Positions 1-8,674 of a stretch of DNA of 64,000 nt are shown here, one piece after another; position 1 is the stretch's first letter; each line of letters begins with the position of its first letter. The stretch is from CAYOHR01 sp964512145 (GTDB lineage: Bacteria; Bacteroidota; Bacteroidia; Flavobacteriales_G; JALEGO01). A program made the position numbers and the translations under genes. A model generated the notes under the pieces. That model ran no database searches. It was not told where the DNA came from and worked only from the letters and a program-made list of their open reading frames with translations. Where the stretch lies: positions 15,845-79,844 of the forward strand of contig CAZEIM010000007.1 of NCBI GenBank assembly GCA_964512145.1, in the 5' to 3' direction.

Positions 1-2
1 GC

Positions 3-368
3 ACTTCTTTACATGAAGCAAACCAAATAATATCGGATTTAATTTCATTAAATTTTGTGAATGAAGAGCGATTTGCAAAAGCGTATGTTCATGATAAAAT
101 AAGCTTGAGTAGTTGGAGTATTGCAAAAATAACCCTTGAGTTAAAACGCAAGAATATATCCAGCTATAGCATTTCTAAAGCTTTACAGATAGTAGATGTA
201 GAAATACAAAGACAGAAAATTATTCGTTTAATTCGAAAGAAAAACGAACTTTTAATACATCAACCTTTAACTACACGGAAATTAAAAATTACACAATACA
301 TGTTACGAAAAGGATACAGTTGGGAAGACATTCAAATAATAGTGGATGAGATTACAGCGAATTGTTAA
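3..368 (+). CDS. recX: Regulatory protein RecX, C-terminal part (cut by window edge)
   Basis: RecX binds RecA filaments and modulates recombination and SOS activity in the cytoplasm. The frame is open to the left edge of the window, so the gene starts outside it; the GTG at 57 is internal to the frame and not a real start. The visible 121 residues contain the RecX-like pattern of a short helix, then NEERFAKAYV, then an EL-x-RK-x-I helix turn, repeated in the three-helix style of the family, and end in a helix with GYSWEDI. It is on the plus strand and converges with the epimerase gene, 14 bases apart. The family call rests on this pattern and the length of the visible part; I am fairly sure. 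Confidence 0.7.
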   Translation, partial: TSLHEANQIISDLISLNFVNEERFAKAYVHDKISLSSWSIAKITLELKRKNISSYSISKALQIVDVEIQRQKIIRLIRKKNELLIHQPLTTRKLKITQYMLRKGYSWEDIQIIVDEITANC

Positions 369-382
369 TTCAATGGCACTAT

Positions 383-1318
383 TTATTCTGATATTTGAAA
401 CGATTTATTAAGTATAGCACTTAATCCATTTTCCAACTTAGTGTCTGGTTTATATCCAATAGCTTTATATAGTTTTTCCGAGCTCCCCACCCTTCTTTCT
501 ACCTCATAATCATATCTCTTTTTAGGGGCTTCAATGTATTTTATTTCAGAGTTCGATTGTGTAATTTTTTTAATGGTAATTGCTAAATCTTCAATACATC
601 CTTCATTCTCGTTGGCAATGTTAAAAATACCATTTCCTTGAACTTTTTCCATAAGCAAAATGCATGATTTTACAGTGTCATCAATATAGGTAAAATCTCG
701 AGTTTGTTTACCTGTACCAAATACTGTAATGGGTTCTCCTTTTATGGCCTGATCGAAAAATCGAGGAATAACCATTCGGGTATCTTGTTTATCTCCATAC
801 ACATTAAAAAAACGAAGTGATATAGTGTCAATTCCTTTTTCTTCATGTAATGCGGCCAAATATATTTCATTATATCGTTTAGCCATTGCATAGCTGGTTC
901 TGGGATCAACCTGTATTTCTTCATCTACGGCTTTTTCAATAGCCGTATGTCCGTATATTCCACTGGTTGAAGCATATAATATTTTTTTAATTCCATTTTC
1001 TATGGCTGCATTTGCTACATTTCTCATGCCTATGGTTTCAACATCCATTGTTTCAATGGGATTATCAGCTACAATATCCACCCCTAAAATAGCGGCAAAA
1101 TGGAAAATAACATCGCAACCTCTAGCCGCTTCGTTAAGCAAAACGTAATCCCGAACGTCTGCTTTAATAAAGGTGATTTTTGAAAGCACTTCTTTATCCA
1201 ATTTATTTCCGCGCAATAAGTTATCGTAAACGATAACTTGATATCCTTTTTCTAATAATCCTTTCGTAAGGTGACTTCCAATAAACCCGGCTCCTCCTGT
1301 AATTAATATTTTTTTCAT
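383..1318 (-). CDS. NAD-dependent epimerase/dehydratase (extended SDR)
   Basis: A 311-residue cytoplasmic nucleotide-sugar epimerase or dehydratase of the extended short-chain dehydrogenase family. The N-terminus has the NAD-binding GGAGFIGSH motif (residues 8-16). The catalytic Ser region is ASTSGIYG (about 115-122), and the YxxxK pair is in YAMAKRYNE (about 143-147). RDFTYIDD (about 207) is the usual sugar-nucleotide-side motif. The length matches UDP-glucose 4-epimerase-like enzymes. The substrate cannot be read from the sequence; a role in surface polysaccharide precursor supply is an inference. No sugar gene is adjacent; the next gene on the same strand is a DUF1573 protein 36 bases upstream. 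Confidence 0.85.
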   Translation of the reverse strand: MKKILITGGAGFIGSHLTKGLLEKGYQVIVYDNLLRGNKLDKEVLSKITFIKADVRDYVLLNEAARGCDVIFHFAAILGVDIVADNPIETMDVETIGMRNVANAAIENGIKKILYASTSGIYGHTAIEKAVDEEIQVDPRTSYAMAKRYNEIYLAALHEEKGIDTISLRFFNVYGDKQDTRMVIPRFFDQAIKGEPITVFGTGKQTRDFTYIDDTVKSCILLMEKVQGNGIFNIANENEGCIEDLAITIKKITQSNSEIKYIEAPKKRYDYEVERRVGSSEKLYKAIGYKPDTKLENGLSAILNKSFQISE

Positions 1319-1354
1319 ATAGTAAAATTCATCATAGTTTAAAAAAATGGCTCA

Positions 1355-1843
1355 TTATTCAACCACCTCTACTTCGGCAGAAATTTTTAATTGTGTTGTA
1401 TTTGGTTCAGTATTCGCTGTAATAGTAACTGTTTTAGTTTGTTTTCCTTGTTGTTTTCCAGGAGAATATACAACTTCAATTTCTCCGCTTTTACCTGGAG
1501 GTATAGGATCTTTTGGATACTTTGGAACGGTACAACCACAGGAACCTTGTGCGCTTGAAATAATTAATGGCTCATTACCGGTATTTGTAAATACAAATAA
1601 ATGTTTATTTTCTGAGTCTTGTTTTATTTTACCGAAATTATACTCCAATTCTTTAAACGAAAGGGTTGTTTTAGGTTGATTTGATGTTTGTTCAGGAATG
1701 CTTTTACTTTGTTCTGTATGATTATGAGTATCTATATTTTGAGGCGATGCAACAGATTCGGATTGCTCAGCATTGAAAAAATTTTGATACAGCAATGTTC
1801 CTGCGATAATAGACAATAAAACAATTTTAATATTATCCTTCAT
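1355..1843 (-). CDS. DUF1573 domain protein, exported
   Basis: A 162-residue protein with an N-terminal hydrophobic segment (about residues 5-20) that could be a signal anchor, then a polar linker rich in Ser, Gln and His. One DUF1573 domain follows from about residue 60 to the end, with the diagnostic SCGCTVP motif near 103 and an Ig-like ending (KTVTITANTE, then paired beta strands). DUF1573 domains are common in Bacteroidota exported proteins and their function is not settled. A TAnnTTTG element lies about 37 bases upstream, suggesting its own promoter. There is no lipobox cysteine, so it is probably periplasmic and membrane-anchored rather than a lipoprotein. Confidence 0.85.
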   Translation of the reverse strand: MKDNIKIVLLSIIAGTLLYQNFFNAEQSESVASPQNIDTHNHTEQSKSIPEQTSNQPKTTLSFKELEYNFGKIKQDSENKHLFVFTNTGNEPLIISSAQGSCGCTVPKYPKDPIPPGKSGEIEVVYSPGKQQGKQTKTVTITANTEPNTTQLKISAEVEVVE

Positions 1844-1879
1844 AAAATTTAATATAAATTAAAATAGACATAACTTATA

Positions 1880-1887
1880 CAAAAGTA
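1880..1887 (-). promoter_or_regulatory. Bacteroidota -7 promoter element for the DUF1573 gene
   Basis: Read on the minus strand this is TACTTTTG, an exact match to the Bacteroidota TAnnTTTG -7 consensus, placed to give a leader of about 30 bases. I see no TTTG -33 element at the expected distance, so the call is tentative. Confidence 0.4.
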
Positions 1888-1895
1888 TTCATTTT

Positions 1896-1921
1896 GTTTA
1901 AAATACCGAGTATTCACTCAG
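1896..1921 (-). terminator. Weak intrinsic terminator overlapping the S41 protease stop codon
   Basis: On the minus strand a six-pair stem (with one U-G pair) closes a four-base loop and is followed by TATTTT. The TGA stop of the protease gene lies across the stem-loop junction. The stem is short, so strength is doubtful. Confidence 0.4.
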
Positions 1922-3485
1922 CTAATTGAAACCTATCATAATATCCGGGTTTATTTAATAACTCTACCGCTTTTTGATAAATAGGATTTACTGAATTACT
2001 TATGTAAAAATAAGCACTTTCACCATATAAACCTCTCGCGATTAACCCTTTTAAATGTATTTGCATTACTTTTTTGGAAATCTCTATTTGTTCTTCATTT
2101 TTTTCAACTCCTTCTTTTTCAGCTTCTGCTAAAAAATTATTCCACAATGAATCATCAATATAATATCCTGTGGTAAACTTTTTATAGTCGGGATATTGTT
2201 TTATTAAATCTTTTCTAGACTTATCTAAATAATTCAAAGAATAAGAGTTTAACAAGCCTTTACGCAATACATCTCGATAAAATTTAGTATTATAGGTAGT
2301 ATCTAAGGGGACAAAAACATCCGGAATAATTCCTCCTCCACCATATACTCTTCGACCGTTTTTAGTATAATACACTAACGAATCTGAAGTTTTTATGCTA
2401 TCTAAATAAAACAACTCGCCCTTTTCGAATCGATTTGAAAAATCATCGTTATATTCTTCGTATGGTTTTTGTATGCATCTGCCAGAAGGTGTGTAATATC
2501 GTTGTATGGTTAATCTCATCATAGAACTGTCTGAAAAATCGTATGGTTTTTGAACCAAGCCTTTTCCAAAGGATCTTCTGCCAACAATAAGTCCTCTATC
2601 CCAATCTTGTATTGCCCCAGAAACAATTTCACTAGCAGAAGCAGACCCTTCATCAATCATAATAACCAGTTCGCCTTTTTCAAATTGACCTCTTTGTGTG
2701 GCAAAACTTTCGTTTTTAGGATATCTTTTCCCCTCGGTATATACAATCATTTTTCGCTCCGATAAAAACTCATCCGAAAGTTGATTGGCGATATGTAAAT
2801 AACCTCCGCTATTGTTGGTTAAATCTAAAATTAATTTTTGCATGCCTTGCGCTTTTAACTCGCTCATTTTGGTGGTTATTTCATCCATAGTAGTTTGTGC
2901 AAAACGGCTCAGCTTAATATAACCGGTTTGTTCATCGACCATATAACTGGCATCAATACTGTATATCGGAATTTTATCTCTGGTAATGGTAAAATCAATG
3001 AAATCTTTTTCTCCTTTGCGCAATATCGATACCACTACTTTAGTTCCTTTTTTTCCTCGTAATCGTTTAAAAACATCACTATTTTTTATACCCACACCGG
3101 CTACTAATTCTTGGTCTATTTTTATAATTTTATCTCCCGAAAGTATCCCCAACTTTTCAGATGGTCCTCCTATTATAGGTGAAACCACAAAAATGGTATC
3201 GTTTAAAATATTAAAGGAAACTCCAATCCCCTCAAAATTACCGGATAAGGGCTCATTGGCTTTTTGAACCTCATCTTTAGGAATGTATACTGAATGCGGA
3301 TCGAGTTGATCTAGGACATGTACAATAGCATCTTCAACGATTTTATGTACATCCACTGTATCAACATAAAACATATCGATAGTGCGCAACAAAGTTTCTA
3401 ATTTTTTAATTGAACCATTTACATTTTGTGAATAAAAAGAAGAATTTGAAAATATGAATAAAATTATATAAATCGTTTTTTTCAT
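1914..3485 (-). CDS. S41 family carboxy-terminal processing protease
   Basis: A periplasmic serine protease of the CtpA/Prc type, 523 residues from the chosen start. Order: signal peptide (MKKTIYIILFIFSN, ending before SQN), a helical N-terminal region, a PDZ domain (about 80-165, with GIGVSF and GDKIIKID), then the S41 catalytic domain with the nucleophile in EGSASASEIVSG (about residue 302) and the lysine in SFGKGLVQ (about 327). I chose the ATG at 3485 rather than the in-frame one at 3533 because it begins a clean signal peptide, and a TAnnTTTG element at 3541-3548 would start the transcript near 3535. The protein continues about 190 residues past the catalytic lysine, as in many Bacteroidota homologues. 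Confidence 0.9.
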   Translation of the reverse strand: MKKTIYIILFIFSNSSFYSQNVNGSIKKLETLLRTIDMFYVDTVDVHKIVEDAIVHVLDQLDPHSVYIPKDEVQKANEPLSGNFEGIGVSFNILNDTIFVVSPIIGGPSEKLGILSGDKIIKIDQELVAGVGIKNSDVFKRLRGKKGTKVVVSILRKGEKDFIDFTITRDKIPIYSIDASYMVDEQTGYIKLSRFAQTTMDEITTKMSELKAQGMQKLILDLTNNSGGYLHIANQLSDEFLSERKMIVYTEGKRYPKNESFATQRGQFEKGELVIMIDEGSASASEIVSGAIQDWDRGLIVGRRSFGKGLVQKPYDFSDSSMMRLTIQRYYTPSGRCIQKPYEEYNDDFSNRFEKGELFYLDSIKTSDSLVYYTKNGRRVYGGGGIIPDVFVPLDTTYNTKFYRDVLRKGLLNSYSLNYLDKSRKDLIKQYPDYKKFTTGYYIDDSLWNNFLAEAEKEGVEKNEEQIEISKKVMQIHLKGLIARGLYGESAYFYISNSVNPIYQKAVELLNKPGYYDRFQLAE

Positions 3486-3540
3486 TGAGTTATTGCTTAA
3501 AAACATGTTTAAAAATAGAGAAACGTATACCATGTGTAAA

Positions 3541-3548
3541 CAAAAATA
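3541..3548 (-). promoter_or_regulatory. -7 promoter element for the S41 protease gene
   Basis: Minus-strand TATTTTTG matches TAnnTTTG exactly. It would put the transcript start just at or after the upstream ATG (3533), which supports the internal ATG at 3485 as the true start with a leader near 50 bases. No clear -33 element is seen. Confidence 0.45.
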
Positions 3549-3578
3549 GAATAAATTGTTTTTAAAAAGTAAAAAAGA

Positions 3579-4634
3579 TTATTCTTCTTCACCCATTATA
3601 TAACCTAAAGGTTTAAGATCATATATATTATCGAATATTACTTTACTCATAGCCAATAAGGGAATTGCTAAAAACATTCCTGCAATTCCTGAAATAATAC
3701 CTCCAACAATTATACCCAACATGGTAACCAATGCATTTAAACGAACTTGCGAACCAATAATTTTTGGTACTAAAAAATTATTATCCAAAATTTGTACAGC
3801 CAATATAACTATTAATACCGCCCCCAAAATGGTAATTTCAGGACTGCCTGCTAATGCTACAGCCATGCTTAACAAACTAGCCATTAAAATTCCTAAATAA
3901 GGAATTGCATTTAATATACCGGTTACTAAACCTAAAAATAAAAATTGTTTTATTCCTATGAAATAAAATCCTGTTGAAACCAATGCCGAAACAATAAGCA
4001 TTTCTAAAAGTAGTCCGTTCATATAATTTCGTATAATTTTTTTAACATCCATAAAAATACGAGTAATAATCGTGTGGTTATGCTCGTTAAACCATTGGTA
4101 AATTGCGTTAACAAATATTTTTTTATACCATAACAGTAAAAACGTATAAATTGGAATTATGACTAGGTTTAAAAATACATCTGTAAATGAACCAATAAAA
4201 TCACCTAAATATTTCCCTGCTTCTTCTAGCCCTTTTTCGGTCATCTGTTTTAAGTATCCTTGTTCAATTAAATAATTAATATTAATAGTTTTATTAACCC
4301 ATTGTTGTAAATCTTCAAAATGAATAAGAACATTTGTTTTAATAATTGGCCATTCATTTATAAAAGAACGCAATTCAGAGGCAATAAGTAATAATACCCC
4401 CAAAGCAACCATTATAAAAATGACCAAAGAACTAATAATGGATATAAGCTTATTAAACTTGAGTTTACGGGTGAAAAAATCAACTACCGGAAGCAATAAA
4501 ATAGATAATAATATCGCAAAAATTAAGGGCAATATAATATGTATGATTTGCGTCATTAAATAAAAGAAACCTATAATAATTAATACATATTTTAAACGAT
4601 ATTTGGCGGCAATATTCATTTGTTTTTCTATCAT
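3579..4634 (-). CDS. AI-2E family transporter (PerM/YdiK-like)
   Basis: A 351-residue inner-membrane protein of the AI-2E transporter (UPF0118) family. It shows the family pattern: two hydrophobic helices at residues 14-50, one at about 60-85, a central soluble stretch (about 85-140), a helix at 145-170, a cluster of helices from about 205 to 270, and a final long hydrophobic region with GGIISGIAGMFLAIPLLA, a strong family signature near residues 312-329. Members have been linked to export of AI-2, sodium/proton exchange or small solutes, so the substrate is not predictable. A TAnnTTTG-like element (4708-4715, minus strand) lies about 75 bases upstream. No quorum-sensing gene is nearby. Confidence 0.88.
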   Translation of the reverse strand: MIEKQMNIAAKYRLKYVLIIIGFFYLMTQIIHIILPLIFAILLSILLLPVVDFFTRKLKFNKLISIISSLVIFIMVALGVLLLIASELRSFINEWPIIKTNVLIHFEDLQQWVNKTININYLIEQGYLKQMTEKGLEEAGKYLGDFIGSFTDVFLNLVIIPIYTFLLLWYKKIFVNAIYQWFNEHNHTIITRIFMDVKKIIRNYMNGLLLEMLIVSALVSTGFYFIGIKQFLFLGLVTGILNAIPYLGILMASLLSMAVALAGSPEITILGAVLIVILAVQILDNNFLVPKIIGSQVRLNALVTMLGIIVGGIISGIAGMFLAIPLLAMSKVIFDNIYDLKPLGYIMGEEE

Positions 4635-4846
4635 GATGAATAGAATTTATTTAGTGTTGATAAAGGTATAAATTAATACAAAACAATCTTCTTATTGAAT
4701 TAAAATTCAAATGTATTAGTCTTGAGTATACTTAGTTGAAAATATTTTTTTTGTGTTTTTAACAAATCATTGTTTAATACTTTTTTAAAAATTAAAAAAA
4801 ATCAATGGCATAGTATATATTATTGCGAATGTTAAAAAATCTGCTT

Positions 4847-7800
4847 ATGAAAAAACTTTTTACTGTATTCAACTTAGTATTTGCCAGTGCACTTTATGCT
4901 CAGGTACAATTTGTTCCAAATTCACCCAGCATTTGTATGTCAACTACATCGGCTGGATTTACAAACATTAGTGATATAAATGGAGTAGATACTACAGGTC
5001 TTCAGTTTTTTTGGAATTTTGGAGATGGAAATAATTATGTAGGATACCATGCACAACATACGTATACCTTTCCTGGAACTTTTCAGGTTGAAGTAGTTGC
5101 TGATTCAAGCGGTTTTTTTAAAGGTTCGTACTCCGATTTTATAGAAGTAAAAGGCGTAAATTTTTTTAGTCCTTGGTCTGGAGCTTCATTTTGTCCGGGA
5201 ACTGATGTAAACTTTTTTATTCAAACCAACTACAATATAGACTCAATTTACTGGAATTTTGGAAACGGAAAAGACACATTACTTGTTTCTAATTTATTTT
5301 TAAATTATGCTTATCCAGATACTGGCCAATATGTATTTCAAGGTATCGTATATGGTGATTGTATTGATACAATAAGTGGAACAATAAAAATTGAAATAAA
5401 CACACCTATATTTTCAATCTTTGCCAATGCTTCGAGTGCTTGTGCTGGGGATATGGTAAATTTTAATAGCAATATTTGGGGTTCAACGTATGCATGGACA
5501 TTTCCAGATGGATCAACCTCATCAATTGCTAACCCAAGCTATGCTTTTGACTCAATAGGTGTTTATCCGGTAATTTTACAATTAACCGATTTTTGTGGAG
5601 GCGTTGGAACCGACACCTTGTTTTTTCAGGTTAAAGACAGTATTTTTCCAAACGCGACTAACGCTTTTGTTTTTCCAAATAATGTATGTCCAAACGAAAT
5701 GGTTAGTTTTTCATCCTTTGAAGTAGGCACAACCTATTGGAATTTAGATGATGGAACTATTATTATTGGCAACCCAAGCTTTAATTATACATATGCAGAT
5801 ACCGGAACCTATAATATTGAATTAATTGTAATGAATGGTTGCGGAAATTCAGACACAGCAAATTATACAGTAGTTGTAAACTATAATCCGTCTAACACCC
5901 CTTTTGCTCAAATAACCTTTAAAAGCAATCCATGGTTTAGCGACACCTTAAAAATTTGTCCAAATCTTCCAGTTGAATTTGCAAACTTTACATGGGGTGA
6001 TGTACAACATTCGTGGAGTTTTGGTGATGGAAATGTATCTGCCATTAAAGAACCAACACATACCTATACATCTAACGGATTATACACGGTTATGTATATT
6101 GCTACAAATAATTGTTTAGGAGTTGATACGGCTTATTTATATGTATTGGTTGACTCAACCATTGCTCCAAATTTAAGTTTAATGGCATTACCACCCAGCA
6201 TATGTCCTAATGAACAAGTGTATTTCTTTGTAGATGGATCAAGTATGGAGGATTATGAAAACTACACTTTTAATATCTGGTTTGGAGATGGAGATTCGGT
6301 ATACAATGTGCCTGGAAACAATCCGCTACTTCAGCCAGAGGTTACAGCGATACATGCTTATACAACTCCAGGAATGTATAATTATACTTTTCAGGCGGTA
6401 AATGAATGTGGTAATACACAAGATGTAAATGGTGTCATTATGGTTAGCACTAGCAATCCTATGCCATTTTTTATTGTAGAAGCAGATGCAGACTCAGGAA
6501 TGGTTTGTCCGGGCGACCTTGCTACCTTTTTCGCAATAGGAGGAGTTCAGGCGATTTGGAATTGGGGTGATGGTAAACCTAACGATACAGGTAATGTTGT
6601 TACCCACGCTTTTGATACTGTAGGGTTATATACCCCACAAGTAACCATTACTACTGGTTGTGGAATAGATACAACTTTTCAAATTACCTTCTATACTGGT
6701 GGAAATAGCATACCTAATGCATGGTTTTTTAACTCAGGAGGTTTTAATCAGTGTGCAAACGATAGTATTTCATTTTTCCCATCGGATTACGAGCCTTCGT
6801 ATCAATATTTTTGGGATTTTGGCAACGGAACTACTTCAAGCAACCCATTTCCTGTAATAACATATGATACTGCTGGTTTTATTCCGGTAGAATTAACGGT
6901 AACGAATGGATGCGGAAGTAATCAAAACTTACAATTTATACAGGTTACTAAAATTGATATTATTCCATCTTCAGCTACCATTAACCCAACAGCATGTAAT
7001 GGAAGTACGGGAAATATTGTAGGAGTTCAGTTAAACGATCCAGCATTTTCTATGCCTTACAGCTATCAATGGAAAGATGCATTAGGAAATATTGTAGGAA
7101 CACAACAAAATTTATTTAATAAACCATCGGGTAACTACACGTTACAGGTTACTTCTAATAATGGTTGTCCTTCTGCACCTGTTACTTTTTATATTCCTGA
7201 ATCCAATGCGCCTTCAATTCCAACATATTCAGGGAATACATCTGTATGCAAAGGAGGTATAGTAGGTCCAGTTACCATTCATGCTGATTCAGGAGCTGTA
7301 ATTACTTGGTATAGTAATATAGCTTTAACCGATTCAATTTATGGAGATAGTATATGGACTTTTATGTTGGATTCTTCATTGAGTTATTATGTAACCCAAA
7401 GTGTTGACGGATGTGAAAGTAATGCGCTTACCATTTCATTTACGGCACTTCCGTTATATAATGTGACTAAAAATATATCTATATGTGCTGGCGATAGTAT
7501 TATGTTAGGTGGTGCTTACCAAAACACCCCTGGGATGTATTATGATACCTTACTGTCTGTTGCGGGTTGTGATAGTATTATTGAAACTACCTTACAAATT
7601 ATTGCACCTATTGTAACTCCGGTAAATGTTTCTATTTGTAGTGGCGACAGCATTATGTTAGGTGGATCATATCAAAACTCAGCGGGTATGTATTACGATA
7701 CCTTACTGTCTGTTGCGGGTTGTGATAGTATTATTGAAACTACCTTACAAATTATTGCACCTATTGTAACTCCGGTAAATGTTTCTATTTGTAGTGGCGA

Positions 7801-8599
7801 CAGCATTATGTTAGGTGGATCATATCAAAACTCAGCGGGTATGTATTACGATACCTTACAAACAATTGCCGGTTGCGATAGTATTATTGAAACTACCTTA
7901 CAAATTATCGCACCTGTTGTAACTCCGGTAAATGTTTCTATTTGCAGTGGAGATAGCATTATGTTGGGAGGGTCATATCAAAACACACCAGGTATATATT
8001 ATGATACTTTACAAACGATTACCGGTTGCGATAGTATTGTTATGAGCACATTATCTATACAGTCAACCGCCAATGCCGGAATAGATACTAATATCACCAT
8101 TTGCCACAATGCTACAGCTCTTGATTTAAATAGCATGTTGCATTCATCTACCACCTTAGGTGGTAATTGGTTTGAAACAACACCAAGCGGTGGTCTTACA
8201 GGCTCTATATTTGACCCAACAGCTGTAAATGATTCTACAACATATATGGTATATTACGAAGTAGGAAACAGTTTATGTTTAGAAGATACTGCTTTATGGA
8301 CTATTAATGTAGTAAATTGCGATACCATTATTGTACGTTTAACGGAACAAAACAATCCATTATGGATAGTGTATCCGAATCCTTCTCAAGGTGTTGTTTC
8401 TTTAGAAACAAATGAGACTTCCGAAGGTATGTTTGTTCGAATCATTGACTTACAAGGACGAGAAATAATGCGAGAAAACATTACCGGGTATAGAACTATA
8501 TTAGAGTTAAAAAATGTGACTAGTCAAACTTATATCTTACAAGTGTTTGATAAAAAAGGTTTAGTATTAAAAACAATAGATTTATATATCGTAAAATAA
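4847..8599 (+). CDS. Large PKD-repeat surface protein with type A T9SS sorting domain
   Basis: A 1250-residue secreted protein. I chose the ATG at 4847 because it starts a signal peptide (MKKLFTVFNLVFASALYA, cut before QVQF); in-frame TTG 4823 and ATG 4829 add no feature. About eight PKD-like domains follow, each marked by a WNFGDG- or WDFGNG-like motif and a later HTYT-x-PGTF-like strand, spanning roughly residues 40-690. Then come a linker and four 51-residue repeats (about 876-1066). The C-terminus has a type A T9SS sorting domain beginning at YPNPSQGVVSLE and ending in a basic tail, so the protein is expected to cross the outer membrane by T9SS and be attached to or released from the surface. 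An adhesin role is inference. It stands alone with its own terminator. Confidence 0.9.
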   Translation: MKKLFTVFNLVFASALYAQVQFVPNSPSICMSTTSAGFTNISDINGVDTTGLQFFWNFGDGNNYVGYHAQHTYTFPGTFQVEVVADSSGFFKGSYSDFIEVKGVNFFSPWSGASFCPGTDVNFFIQTNYNIDSIYWNFGNGKDTLLVSNLFLNYAYPDTGQYVFQGIVYGDCIDTISGTIKIEINTPIFSIFANASSACAGDMVNFNSNIWGSTYAWTFPDGSTSSIANPSYAFDSIGVYPVILQLTDFCGGVGTDTLFFQVKDSIFPNATNAFVFPNNVCPNEMVSFSSFEVGTTYWNLDDGTIIIGNPSFNYTYADTGTYNIELIVMNGCGNSDTANYTVVVNYNPSNTPFAQITFKSNPWFSDTLKICPNLPVEFANFTWGDVQHSWSFGDGNVSAIKEPTHTYTSNGLYTVMYIATNNCLGVDTAYLYVLVDSTIAPNLSLMALPPSICPNEQVYFFVDGSSMEDYENYTFNIWFGDGDSVYNVPGNNPLLQPEVTAIHAYTTPGMYNYTFQAVNECGNTQDVNGVIMVSTSNPMPFFIVEADADSGMVCPGDLATFFAIGGVQAIWNWGDGKPNDTGNVVTHAFDTVGLYTPQVTITTGCGIDTTFQITFYTGGNSIPNAWFFNSGGFNQCANDSISFFPSDYEPSYQYFWDFGNGTTSSNPFPVITYDTAGFIPVELTVTNGCGSNQNLQFIQVTKIDIIPSSATINPTACNGSTGNIVGVQLNDPAFSMPYSYQWKDALGNIVGTQQNLFNKPSGNYTLQVTSNNGCPSAPVTFYIPESNAPSIPTYSGNTSVCKGGIVGPVTIHADSGAVITWYSNIALTDSIYGDSIWTFMLDSSLSYYVTQSVDGCESNALTISFTALPLYNVTKNISICAGDSIMLGGAYQNTPGMYYDTLLSVAGCDSIIETTLQIIAPIVTPVNVSICSGDSIMLGGSYQNSAGMYYDTLLSVAGCDSIIETTLQIIAPIVTPVNVSICSGDSIMLGGSYQNSAGMYYDTLQTIAGCDSIIETTLQIIAPVVTPVNVSICSGDSIMLGGSYQNTPGIYYDTLQTITGCDSIVMSTLSIQSTANAGIDTNITICHNATALDLNSMLHSSTTLGGNWFETTPSGGLTGSIFDPTAVNDSTTYMVYYEVGNSLCLEDTALWTINVVNCDTIIVRLTEQNNPLWIVYPNPSQGVVSLETNETSEGMFVRIIDLQGREIMRENITGYRTILELKNVTSQTYILQVFDKKGLVLKTIDLYIVK
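7472..8044 (+). repeat. Four tandem 153-base repeats inside the PKD adhesin gene
   Basis: Units start at 7472, 7625, 7778 and 7931 (the last is partial) and encode 51 residues each, containing SIC-x-GDSIMLGG-x-YQN, YYDTL and GCDSI motifs. A stretch of 163 bases (7544-7706) recurs exactly at 7697-7859, longer than one unit, which indicates a recent duplication or gene conversion. Units 1 and 4 are more diverged. Copy number could vary between strains. Confidence 0.95.
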
Positions 8600-8621
8600 T
8601 TCTTTCTAATTTTTAATTTAC

Positions 8622-8656
8622 AGCTCCGTTAATAGTATTATTAACGGAGCTTTTTT
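8622..8656 (+). terminator. Intrinsic terminator after the PKD adhesin gene
   Basis: A perfect 13-pair stem (8622-8634 with 8639-8651) encloses a four-base loop GTAT and runs into six T residues. It lies 22 bases after the stop codon and just before hrpB. Confidence 0.93.
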
Positions 8657-8674
8657 ATTGGTAAAGGGCCTGCC

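Noticed and set aside
57..368. A complete small gene starting with GTG at 57
   Set aside because: The frame stays open to the window edge and the upstream residues fit RecX, so it is the end of a longer gene.
1347..1679. Open frame of 110 codons on the plus strand
   Set aside because: Antisense to the DUF1573 gene, whose SCGCT motif is convincing.
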